Shown: piece after piece, positions 38,765 through 46,014 of the stretch | How the letters are laid out: each line of letters begins with the position of its first letter | Position numbering within the stretch: position 1 is the stretch's first letter | NCBI GenBank assembly: GCA_963786985.1 | Contig: CAWBBL010000015.1 | Coordinates: 62,001 to 126,000 of the forward strand | DNA length: 64,000 nt | Direction: 5' to 3' | Source of the DNA: Desertimonas sp963786985 | GTDB lineage: Bacteria > Actinomycetota > Acidimicrobiia > Acidimicrobiales > Ilumatobacteraceae | Notes under the pieces: model-generated | Databases searched by the model: none | Seen by the model: only the letters and a program-made list of their open reading frames with translations | Told to the model about the DNA's origin: nothing | Made by a program: the position numbers and the translations under genes

Positions 38765-39504
38765 GATCGCTGACCGGTCAGCGCTTGACGCAGGAAGGCG
38801 GCGTCCCCAACCGCGTGTCCGAACCAGTCGTTGTTGAAGTAGGCGTAGACATCGTGACCGGCATCGAGCACCTCGCCGAGTCGTGTCGCCCAGGCGTCGA
38901 GCCGGACGGGACCGTAGGCGCCGTGATACGGCGTGCTCAGTGCAGCGGGCCCGTGGAACCGGACGTAGGTCCAGTCGGTGGTCAGCTCGAACGGATGGTT
39001 GTCCAGGAGATCGTGGATGCAGAGCGCCGCGCCGTAGCGACGCAGGACCTCGAAGACGTCGTCGTGGATCCACGACGGATCACGCAGCTCCACCGCCCAG
39101 CGCAGTGTCGCGGGTGCGGTGCCGAGGAACTCGTCGAGCCGGTCGGCGTTGCGCTTCCATCGCGGCGGGAGTTGCACGAGGGTGGGACCGAGATGGTCGC
39201 CCAACCGCTCGATTCTGTCGAGGTGGTTCGGTAACCAGGTCGCGGCGTCGCGCAGCTTCATGCGATGCGAACCGAATGCGCCGAGTTTGACGGCGAACAC
39301 GAAGCCAGGGCGGGCGGCAGCCGCCCAGCCCTCGACGGTCGTTGCCCGGGGCAGCCGGTAGTAGGTCGAGTTGAGCTCGACCGTGTCGAACAGCTGCTGG
39401 TAGTGGTCGAACCACATCCGTTGCGGGAGTTCGGCCGGGTACACCACTCCGCGCCAGTCCTTGTAGGACCAGCCCGAACAGCCGACCCGCAGCGCTGCAG
39501 TCAT
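38740..39504 (-). CDS. DUF72 domain-containing protein
   Basis: A 254-aa TIM-barrel protein of the DUF72 (YecE-like) family. Family blocks are GCSGWSYKDWRGVVYP, VELNSTYYRLP, FVFAVKLGAFGSHR and VRFHGPAALSTPYHGAYG, ending with VYAYFNNDWFGHAV. Its activity is unproven, although members often lie near DNA repair or nuclease genes. ATG 39504 overlaps the stop of the upstream udgX gene (ATGA), so the two are translationally coupled, consistent with a DNA-repair-related role. Confidence 0.92.
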   Translation of the reverse strand: MTAALRVGCSGWSYKDWRGVVYPAELPQRMWFDHYQQLFDTVELNSTYYRLPRATTVEGWAAAARPGFVFAVKLGAFGSHRMKLRDAATWLPNHLDRIERLGDHLGPTLVQLPPRWKRNADRLDEFLGTAPATLRWAVELRDPSWIHDDVFEVLRRYGAALCIHDLLDNHPFELTTDWTYVRFHGPAALSTPYHGAYGPVRLDAWATRLGEVLDAGHDVYAYFNNDWFGHAVGDAAFLRQALTGQRSQRLVRRS

Positions 39505-40130
39505 CGTGCCGACCAGCGGTGGGCCATTCGCAGGTCGTCCACCAGCGCCTCTCGGATCTCGGACGCGCGGTCGTCGGCTCGCAGCACCGCTGACGGGTGG
39601 TACGTCACGAGGGTTGGTCGTCCGTGGACGAGGAACCGCTCCCCGCGGCTGGCGGCGATCGCCGTCGTGCGACCCAACAGCGAGCGGGCCGCCGTCGCGC
39701 CGAGCACGACGACCACCGACGGACGTACTGCTCGGAGCTCGGCTTCGATCCACGGATGACACGCCTCGATCTCGGCGCTGTTGGGCTTCTTGTGCAGCCG
39801 ACGTTTGCCGCGCGCCTCATGCTTGAAGTGCTTGACGGCGTTGGTGGTGTAGACGTCGTCGGGGGAGAGGCCCGCTTCCTCGACGCACTCCCAGAGCACC
39901 CGACCTGCCGGCCCGACGAAAGGTCGGCCGGCGCGGTCCTCCTGGTCGCCTGGTTGTTCGCCCACGAGCATCAACGCGGCAGATCGACGGCCTTCACCGA
40001 ACACCGTTTGCGTCGCCGGCTCCCAGAGCGGGCATCCCCGACAACTACGGGCAGCCTGCGCCAGGGTCGCCAGCGAAGTGGTGCTCGGCACGAACGGTGA
40101 GGCGTCCGCTGCAACGGTCTCGACGGCCAT
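39501..40130 (-). CDS. udgX: uracil-DNA glycosylase UdgX (covalent uracil-capturing type)
   Basis: A 209-aa family-4-like glycosylase with [4Fe-4S]-type cysteines (CRGC at 30-33, Cys82, Cys124). The active-site motif is GEQPGDQED (57-65) and the second motif is HPSAVLR (178-184). The hallmark R-loop is KRRLH (109-113, inside NAVKHFKHEARGKRRLHKKP); in mycobacterial UdgX the loop reads KRRIH and its His forms a stable covalent bond with the excised-uracil site. The conservative Ile-to-Leu change keeps the His. ATG 40130 gives the normal family length. Coupled to the DUF72 gene downstream. Confidence 0.93.
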   Translation of the reverse strand: MAVETVAADASPFVPSTTSLATLAQAARSCRGCPLWEPATQTVFGEGRRSAALMLVGEQPGDQEDRAGRPFVGPAGRVLWECVEEAGLSPDDVYTTNAVKHFKHEARGKRRLHKKPNSAEIEACHPWIEAELRAVRPSVVVVLGATAARSLLGRTTAIAASRGERFLVHGRPTLVTYHPSAVLRADDRASEIREALVDDLRMAHRWSAR

Positions 40131-40615
40131 ACCTGAGGTTTCCCCGCCGGGCGCCGCCGTACACGCACGTGCCGGCCCGCCCCGAGCACCGTCTACGCCG
40201 CACGCTGTCCGGCGCGCCACCGCAGTTCCGCGGAGCGGGAGCGACCGGGATCGACGGCCCAACTCCGGAGAACGACATTGATGATTCCGCAAACGACCAG
40301 GTGTTGGTGGAGTGCCGGCAATCGAACCCCGAGGGCTGGATCTCTTTGTCACGTGGCCCATGCCGCGACGCCCGGGATCACGGCGGATGAGAAGAATCTC
40401 TTCCACGTGAGTCTTCCCGCTCGGTCCTTCCGCAGGACCCGTCCGCCGCGGGTGAGGTGAGCATATCGTCCACCTATGCAGACTGCAACCTATGAGGTAG
40501 AGGTCAAGGTACGAAGACCCGGGAGCCATCGCTTCTACCCGTAGGTCGCCCTAGTGCCGACGCCTGAACCTCACTTCGAGACTCCGCCACGCCGAGGTGA
40601 CGACACAGCGAGCGA
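40131..40615. other. intergenic stretch without a supported gene
   Basis: The 485 bp between udgX and the next supported gene contain short chance frames only. The single notable item is a tRNA/tmRNA-3'-end-like sequence at 40305-40330. Around 40470-40510 the composition becomes less G+C-rich (ACCTATG twice). Confidence 0.6.
40305..40330 (-). other. tRNA/tmRNA 3'-end-like fragment, possible att remnant
   Basis: Plus-strand TGGTGGAG, seven other bases and AATCGAACCCC reproduce the layout of the tmRNA 3' end at 42172 (TGGTGGAG, eight bases, AATCGAACCCC) in the same orientation. The T-stem does not pair and no 5' acceptor strand is found upstream, so it is not a working tRNA. It could be the distal attachment site of an old element inserted at ssrA, or a decayed tRNA. 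Confidence 0.35.
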
Positions 40616-40999
40616 TCACGCCGACAGTCGTACATCCTTCGCGACGGCGGCGATCCCGCTCCGTGATCGCGGCGAGTTGCTCCTCGTCGTCAGGATTGGA
40701 TCTTGAGCGTCGTAGGTGACGTGCCGCAACCTCGACCTGAGAACAACGACACCGACGACGACAGCGACGATGAAGGAGGCGGCAAGCCACAACAAGGAGG
40801 CGATGATTCCCCAATTGATCAGGTGGCCGAGAGTGATGGTCAGGAGCGAGCCGACGTAGAAGCCGCAGGAGAGACCGAGCACTAGCGAAACGATCGCAAG
40901 GTCAGACGTTTCGCCGACCGGCTCATCTTCGACTGTGTGCAGTGGCCGGTCCGCCGTGGTCGATTGCGGCGGAGCCACCGAATATGCGATTTGGTTCAT
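40616..40999 (-). CDS. hypothetical two-helix membrane protein (DUF4190-like)
   Basis: About 127 aa. A polar N-terminus is followed by two hydrophobic segments: LAIVSLVLGLSCGFYVGSLL with ITLGHLI, then IIASLLWLAASFIVAVVVGV. The C-terminus is basic. The first helix pattern LAIVSLVLG...LGH resembles DUF4190 proteins, but the second part does not, so the family call is weak. ATG 40999 is used; ATG 41044 in frame would add 15 residues. A good minus-strand promoter lies at 41099-41127. It is the only plausible gene in the gene-poor tract beside ssrA. Confidence 0.55.
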   Translation of the reverse strand: MNQIAYSVAPPQSTTADRPLHTVEDEPVGETSDLAIVSLVLGLSCGFYVGSLLTITLGHLINWGIIASLLWLAASFIVAVVVGVVVLRSRLRHVTYDAQDPILTTRSNSPRSRSGIAAVAKDVRLSA

Positions 41000-41098
41000 G
41001 GGTTGGTGCAGTCCATCGGCTGCACAGGGTGGGGTTGTGGGCATGGGCTGCACCGTGATCTTCCGCCGGCCATAGCGAGACCGTCCGCGGACAAGCAC

Positions 41099-41127
41099 AT
41101 GATAAGCAGATCCTATGTATTATGCAA
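41099..41127 (-). promoter_or_regulatory. sigma70-like promoter for the 40.6 kb membrane protein
   Basis: Minus-strand TTGCAT (41122-41127), a 17-nt spacer and TATCAT (41099-41104), in a locally A+T-rich patch. Predicted start near 41090, giving a leader of 45-90 nt to the ATGs at 41044 or 40999. Confidence 0.5.
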
Positions 41128-42141
41128 GCTATATGAGCGATGCTCTTCGAACATGGGACCAAGGTCCCGAGCTCACCAACTGCATCGGGGCCGACGCCAT
41201 CCTCGGATGCGTCGGCACCAACTCGTCGGTGCACCACGCCGACTAGACACGGCCGAGCGGATTCGTCGACTACGCCGGCGTCCCCACGCCGTCCCCTCGC
41301 CGGAGTCACTCTTCAACAGCCACGTCGCCGTGCGCGGCGGACCTGTCCCGTATCCCCGTTGGCTTCGGGTCTCACGGGCACCGGCTCTGGCAGTGGGCGA
41401 GTGACAACAGGCGCTGCCCGCCCACGGCTTACCCAATCGACGGGGCGGTTATCGCCGTCGTCACGACTGGCGACGGTCAGCGGTAGCCCGGGAGGCACGC
41501 AATTACGGACCGTGCCTCCCCGGCTTATCGCCGCGCGACGGAGGCGGGTTCCGGGGGCAGCGATCTCCCGCCTGTACCCGCGGTTCCCGGTCCCAGTCCG
41601 CCGTCTGGGGTGCTGCGAGGTTCCGCCACGTCGCAGGCGACCTGATACCACATGATCCAGCAGGTACTACATGATCCAGCAGCTGCGCTGAAAATGCGTT
41701 GATGCCTACGGACTACTCCCGACGGCGGGCTATCCCCGCTCTGAGACAGACTCTGGGGACCCTGCGAGCGCGGGTTCCAGGTTGGCGGACGGCCGCCAGG
41801 CGGCGCCGGCCATCACCACCGCCGCAGCGACACATCCTGGGGCCTCGGCGATCAGGGTCCACCCGTGCGAGTCATCCCGCAGGGGTCTCGAGTCTCGGGA
41901 GCTTGATCTCTGGACACGTCACGGCGTTGATGTAATACGTCGTTGTCGGTGGCCGCTCCGCAACCGTTGATATCGGGCTGACGCCGCCTCTGGCGCCTAT
42001 CACCGCCGCCGCCTCCCTCACCGTGGGCTGGGCGACGATAGTTGGGTCACCGATGAGCCGCCGAGCATTGACCCCTGTGCTGATCAAGCCCCGAGGCGAC
42101 GGCTCGGCGCCCTACCGTGCCGACGAGGCGTCGCGATCGGG
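41128..42141. other. gene-poor tract downstream of ssrA
   Basis: About 1 kb with no frame that looks like protein: all are Arg/Ser/Pro-rich shadows. Structures seen are a perfect 10-bp stem GGGAGGCACG/CGTGCCTCCC at 41490-41520 and a 14-nt direct repeat ACATGATCCAGCAG at 41650-41663 and 41669-41682. No RNA gene was recognised. It may be the remains of an element inserted at the tmRNA 3' end. Confidence 0.55.
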
Positions 42142-42167
42142 AGTCGAAATAGCCCCTGAGCTGGGGC
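42142..42167 (-). terminator. terminator of ssrA
   Basis: Minus-strand hairpin GCCCC-AGCTCA-GGGGC (42152-42167) followed by TATTTCGACT, starting 5 nt after the CCA end of the tmRNA. Confidence 0.5.
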
Positions 42168-42171
42168 GCGA

Positions 42172-42555
42172 TGGTGGAGCTGGGGGGAATCGAACCCCCG
42201 TCCATCAGCCGGTGGACGAACCCGCTACGACCGTTCCCGGCTTCGGGGCTGTCGCTGCCCCACCGGCGGGTCGGCTGGTGGCCTGGCGGTCACCGAACGC
42301 CTGGTCTTTCCCTGGAGTCAGCCGTCTTTCCGGCCGTCAGTGGTCTTTCCCACCGTCATCCTCCGCTTCTGTTGCCGGGCTGCGGCGGACCGGCCCCGTG
42401 TGGCATTTCTGCTCACGATGACTCTTCGCTCACCTAATCAGGCGGCGAGAGCGAACTGCGTCTTGGCAATTCTTGTTGGTGCCCCGTTTAGCGAGTCTGA
42501 GCAACTCGGGTCGCGTTCTCGTCCCTCGTCACTGACGTCGAAACCTGTCAGCCCC
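42172..42555 (-). ncRNA. ssrA: transfer-messenger RNA (tmRNA)
   Basis: 384-nt tmRNA that rescues stalled ribosomes with SmpB. The 5' end reads GGGGCUGACAGGUUUCGACG and the 3' end GGGGGUUCGAUUCCCCCC then AGCUCCACCA with encoded CCA. The acceptor stem GGGGCUG/CAGCUCC pairs fully (one G-U). The T-arm GGGGG-UUCGAUU-CCCCC is perfect. The internal tag frame encodes APTRIAKTQFALAA followed by UGA, with the conserved ALAA degradation ending. It sits 131 bp downstream of smpB on the same strand, a pairing common in bacteria. Confidence 0.97.
42438..42482 (-). other. tmRNA proteolysis-tag reading frame
   Basis: Resume codon GCA at 42482-42480 and stop UGA at 42440-42438. The encoded tag is APTRIAKTQFALAA (14 residues). 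The ALAA end is the ClpXP recognition signal; clpP lies at 61.4 kb in this window. Confidence 0.85.
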
Positions 42556-42686
42556 GTGGAATGAGGACGTCAGTCTATCGCTCAGCGAGTGCCATTCTGG
42601 GCGGCGTTTGCAGCGGATTCCGGACCGTAGGCCGCCCGGATCGAAGAATGGACCGGAGGCCGCCCAGAACGGGTGGGTTGCGCCGG

Positions 42687-43196
42687 TCAGGTTCCTTTGG
42701 CGGCGCGACCCATGGCCCGTTCGATCTCCCGCTTCGAGTCCCGCTCGGCGATGGCCTGACGTTGGTCGGACTTGCGTCGTCCGCGACCGAGCGCCAGCTC
42801 GACCTTGGCCCGGCCCTCGCGGAAGTACAGGCTCAGGGGCACGAGCGCCAGACGCTCCTGGGCGACGCGGGCCTGCAGTCGATCGATCTCGTCGCGGTGC
42901 AGGAGCAGCTTGCGCCGGCGGTCCGGGTCGTGAGCACCGGCGTCCGTGGCGAACTGGTACGGCGAGATGTGCACCCCCTCCAACCAGAGTTCGCCGGCAT
43001 CGCCACGGGCGAAGCCGTCGGCAAGCTGGACCTGCCCCAAACGAAGACTCTTCACCTCGCTCCCGGACAGCACGACGCCGGCTTCGACGACGTCGAGCAG
43101 TTCGTAGTCGTGCCGCGCGCGGCGGTTGCTGGCGATCAGCTTGGTGCTGCCCTGGCGTGCCGAGGGCAGCGTCCGAGCCCGTCTCCTGGCGGCCAT
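42687..43196 (-). CDS. smpB: SsrA-binding protein SmpB
   Basis: A 169-aa RNA-binding protein that delivers tmRNA to the ribosome. The OB-fold signatures are NRRARHDYELLDVVEAGVVL, LSGSEVKSLRLGQV and LWLEGVHISPY. The C-terminal tail is basic (GRGRRKSDQRQAIAERDSKR) and would lie in the mRNA channel. ATG 43196 has TAGCCT 10 nt upstream. It is divergent from the M67 peptidase gene (26 bp apart) and upstream of ssrA, so the rescue pair is encoded together. Confidence 0.97.
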   Translation of the reverse strand: MAARRRARTLPSARQGSTKLIASNRRARHDYELLDVVEAGVVLSGSEVKSLRLGQVQLADGFARGDAGELWLEGVHISPYQFATDAGAHDPDRRRKLLLHRDEIDRLQARVAQERLALVPLSLYFREGRAKVELALGRGRRKSDQRQAIAERDSKREIERAMGRAAKGT

Positions 43197-43222
43197 AGGA
43201 GCGCCGAGGCTACCGTCCCGCC

Positions 43223-43624
43223 GTGCTCTCGGTCCCCCGAGCGGTCGTCGATCAGATCGCTGCGATGGCGTACGACGCCTATCCCTACGAGGGTTGTGGT
43301 CTGCTCGCCGGACCGCCAGGGGCGGACGCGGTCATGGCGTTCACGGTGTGCCGCAACGCCGCGGAGTCGGCACGGGTGTACACGGTCGATCCGCTCGACC
43401 ACCTGCGCGCCGAGCGGGCGGCGGAGGAGGCCGGCTGGGAGATCGTCGGCGTCGTGCACAGTCACACGCACACCGAGCCGTACCCCAGCCCGACGGACAT
43501 CGACCAGGCGCCCGACCCCGGGTGGCACTACGTGATCATCGGCGTCAAGCGGGAGAGCCCGGAGCTCCGCAGCTACCGGATCTCCGACCGGGAGGTCACC
43601 GAGGAGCCGGTCATCGTCGTCTGA
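43223..43624 (+). CDS. mec: M67 family JAMM metallopeptidase (Mec-like)
   Basis: A 133-aa zinc isopeptidase. The JAMM motif is exact: Glu23, His79-Ser-His81, Ser89 and Asp92 (VHSHTHTEPYPSPTDID). In mycobacteria Mec removes the newly made cysteine from the sulfur-carrier protein CysO. Here the next gene is cysM, matching the mec-cysO-cysM order except that no cysO fits in the 86-bp gap. GTG 43223 follows TACCGT by 6 nt (43211-43216), suggesting a leaderless mRNA. Confidence 0.88.
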   Translation: MLSVPRAVVDQIAAMAYDAYPYEGCGLLAGPPGADAVMAFTVCRNAAESARVYTVDPLDHLRAERAAEEAGWEIVGVVHSHTHTEPYPSPTDIDQAPDPGWHYVIIGVKRESPELRSYRISDREVTEEPVIVV

Positions 43625-43710
43625 TCGAAGCTGTGCCGAAGGGCGCCGATGCGATAGATTGTTGATGAATCGGATCGGATTTGTTCCGGTTTTGACTCGA
43701 GGAGCAGACG

Positions 43711-44673
43711 GTGCTGACGATCGCCAGCGTGCACGAGAGCGTGCTCGACCTCATCGGCAATACGCCGCTGGTCGACGTCTCCGTGCTGTCGCCGAATCCC
43801 GATGTCCGGATCCTCGCCAAGCTCGAGAACCAGAACCCGTTCGGGTCGGTGAAAGACCGCATCGCCAAGTACATGATCGACGATGCCGAGAAGCACGGCC
43901 ACCTGCATCCCGGGCAGATGATCATCGAGCCGTCGTCGGGCAACACCGGCATCGCGCTGGCGGCGATCGCTCGATTGAAGGGCTATCCGATCAAGGTCTT
44001 GCTGCCCGAGAGTGTCTCGATCGAACGCCGCCAGATGCTCACCGTGTTCGGCGCCGAGATCATCCTGACCCCGGGTGCGGAGGGTTCCAACGGCGCCGTC
44101 CGACGAGCTCAACAGCTCGCCGCCGAACACCCGGAGTGGTGCTTCTTGTACCAATACGCCAACGACGCCAACCCGCGGGCGCACTACGAAGGCACCGGCC
44201 CGGAGATCTGGCGGGACTGCCCGGAGATCACTCACTTCTTGGCCGGTCTGGGCACGAGCGGCACCTTGATGGGTGCCGGGCGGTTCCTCAAAGAACAGAA
44301 CCCTGACGTCAAGATCGTCGCCATCGAGCCGCCGCAGGGCGAACGGGTCGAGGGACTGCGCAACCTGGCCGACGGCTACATTCCCCCGGTGTTCGACGAC
44401 TGGAACGGGTTCGAGCTCCTCGATCGCAAGCGCGTCGTGCGGCCTCGCGAGTCCATCGAGTGGACGCGTCGTCTCGTCACCGAGGCGGGCGTGTTCGCCG
44501 GACTGTCTGCCGGCGCGGCGATGGCTGGTGCCGCCAAGGTTGCCGAGGAGATCGACAGCGGCACGATCGTCATCATCGTCGCCGATGGCGGATGGAAGTA
44601 CTTGTCGACCGGGGCCTATACCGCCGACCTCGACGAGGCTGCTGCGAACGCTGAGCAGGTCATCTACTTCTAG
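43711..44673 (+). CDS. cysM: cysteine synthase, CysM type
   Basis: A 320-aa PLP fold-II enzyme. The PLP Lys is in NPFGSVKDRIAKYM, the substrate loop is EPSSGNTGIALA, and the phosphate loop is GLGTSGTLMGAGRF. The C-terminal IIVADGGWKYLSTGAY closely follows mycobacterial CysM, which uses O-phosphoserine and the thiocarboxylated carrier CysO; this supports CysM over generic CysK. GTG 43711 has GAGGAG upstream. The paired mec gene precedes it. Confidence 0.93.
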   Translation: MLTIASVHESVLDLIGNTPLVDVSVLSPNPDVRILAKLENQNPFGSVKDRIAKYMIDDAEKHGHLHPGQMIIEPSSGNTGIALAAIARLKGYPIKVLLPESVSIERRQMLTVFGAEIILTPGAEGSNGAVRRAQQLAAEHPEWCFLYQYANDANPRAHYEGTGPEIWRDCPEITHFLAGLGTSGTLMGAGRFLKEQNPDVKIVAIEPPQGERVEGLRNLADGYIPPVFDDWNGFELLDRKRVVRPRESIEWTRRLVTEAGVFAGLSAGAAMAGAAKVAEEIDSGTIVIIVADGGWKYLSTGAYTADLDEAAANAEQVIYF

Positions 44674-44684
44674 TATCGCTGCCA

Positions 44685-45953
44685 GTGAGTGACGCTGGCC
44701 CGCCATCGAACGATCCCCCGAGCATCTGGGAGCCGCCGTCGGGCGCTGCGCCGCCGCCTGGCCCACCGCCGCCGCCTGATCCTCCGCCGATCTCGATCAC
44801 GCCGTACGACGCGCCCACGGCGATGATGTCTGGGGGCGACGACGCAGATCCCACGGCGATTCAGCCGCAAACCGGAGGCGGTGGTGCAGGGGGCGCTCCA
44901 CCACCGGGAGGCGATTGGCAGTACGAGCCGGAATACGAGCCGCCGCCGGGGCCGTGGTGGCAGCAGCCGGGGGCCATCGTCGCAGTCGCCGCTGGCGCCG
45001 CCGCGGTCGTTCTCGGGATCATTGCCCTCATCGTCTTCACCGGTGGTGACGATGACAGCACCGACGACAGCCTGCCGGTCGTGAGCGGTGAGAGCACCAC
45101 GACTCAGCCCCGGCCACCGACCACAGCGGGGTCGACCACGACGCTGCCGGCGACGTCTCCGTCGTTGACGACGGGGCCGCTGCCGTCGAACGCCACGACC
45201 GTGCCGTTGCAGCCGGCGACGACCGCGGCGCCGACAACTGCCGCCCCGACGCAGCCGGCGACGACGCAGCCGGCGACGACGCAGCCGGCCACGACGCAGC
45301 CGGCGCCGGCGCCGACGACTGCCGCCCCGACACAGCCGGCGACGACGCAGCCCCCGACGACGCAGCCGGCGACGACGCAGCCCCCGGCGACGACAACCAC
45401 GGTGGCGACGACGACGACCGAGGCGACGACAACGACGTCGACCACCACCACCGTGGTCGAAACGACCGAGCCAGCGACCACCGAACCGGCGACGACCGAG
45501 CCAGCGACCACGGCACCGAGCGAGAACGCCTTCGAAGTCCTCGGCGCCAACAACGCGCAGTTCGCCGAGGTGGTCGTTCTCGCCGACATGCAGGCACAAA
45601 TCGAGAGTGACAGCGTGACGGTGTTCGCGCCACCCGACAGTGCGATCCCGCCCGAGGCGCTCACCGACCCGGTGGTTGCCGCTGACTTCGTGGACGCCCA
45701 CGTGGCCAACGGCGTGTTTGACGCCGCCACGCTTGCTGCCGACGGAGAGGTGCAGATGCGCAACGGCGAAGTCGTGACGGTCAACGGCAGCACGTTGACG
45801 AGGTCCGACGGCACCACGGCATCGATCACGACGGCCGACCAGCCGGCGTCGAACGGCCTTGTGCAGGGCATCAGCGGAGCACTGTTCGTCGTCGTTCCTC
45901 CCACGACCTCGACGTCAGTCCAGCCACCGACGGGTTCGGCACCCGGGTCCTGA
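44685..45953 (+). CDS. membrane-anchored fasciclin (FAS1) domain protein A
   Basis: A 422-aa protein. A Pro/Gly-rich cytoplasmic part of about 90 residues ends YEPEYEPPPGPWWQQPGAI, then one helix (VAVAAGAAAVVLGIIALIVF), then a long Thr/Pro/Gln linker with repeats of TTQPA, then a C-terminal FAS1-like domain (VTVFAPPDSAIPPEAL to NGLVQGISGALFVV). FAS1 domains mediate adhesion or matrix contact. GTG 44685 follows TAGTAT by 8 nt. It is a paralogue of the next gene: same order and the same YEPEYEPPPG and GPLP-S/T motifs. Confidence 0.83.
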   Translation: MSDAGPPSNDPPSIWEPPSGAAPPPGPPPPPDPPPISITPYDAPTAMMSGGDDADPTAIQPQTGGGGAGGAPPPGGDWQYEPEYEPPPGPWWQQPGAIVAVAAGAAAVVLGIIALIVFTGGDDDSTDDSLPVVSGESTTTQPRPPTTAGSTTTLPATSPSLTTGPLPSNATTVPLQPATTAAPTTAAPTQPATTQPATTQPATTQPAPAPTTAAPTQPATTQPPTTQPATTQPPATTTTVATTTTEATTTTSTTTTVVETTEPATTEPATTEPATTAPSENAFEVLGANNAQFAEVVVLADMQAQIESDSVTVFAPPDSAIPPEALTDPVVAADFVDAHVANGVFDAATLAADGEVQMRNGEVVTVNGSTLTRSDGTTASITTADQPASNGLVQGISGALFVVVPPTTSTSVQPPTGSAPGS

Positions 45954-46014
45954 CCGCCGCCGGCGGCGCGCGCCGAGGCCTGCGGCGCGCGACCCACGGC
46001 TAAGGTGCGCGCTG

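Noticed and set aside
40305..40400. Complete tRNA gene on the minus strand
   Set aside because: T-stem does not pair and no 5' acceptor strand or anticodon arm can be found; only a 3'-end-like fragment.
41140..41655. 171-codon plus-strand frame in the gene-poor tract
   Set aside because: Ser/Pro/Arg/Thr-rich with no ribosome site or recognisable fold; typical chance frame in GC-rich DNA.
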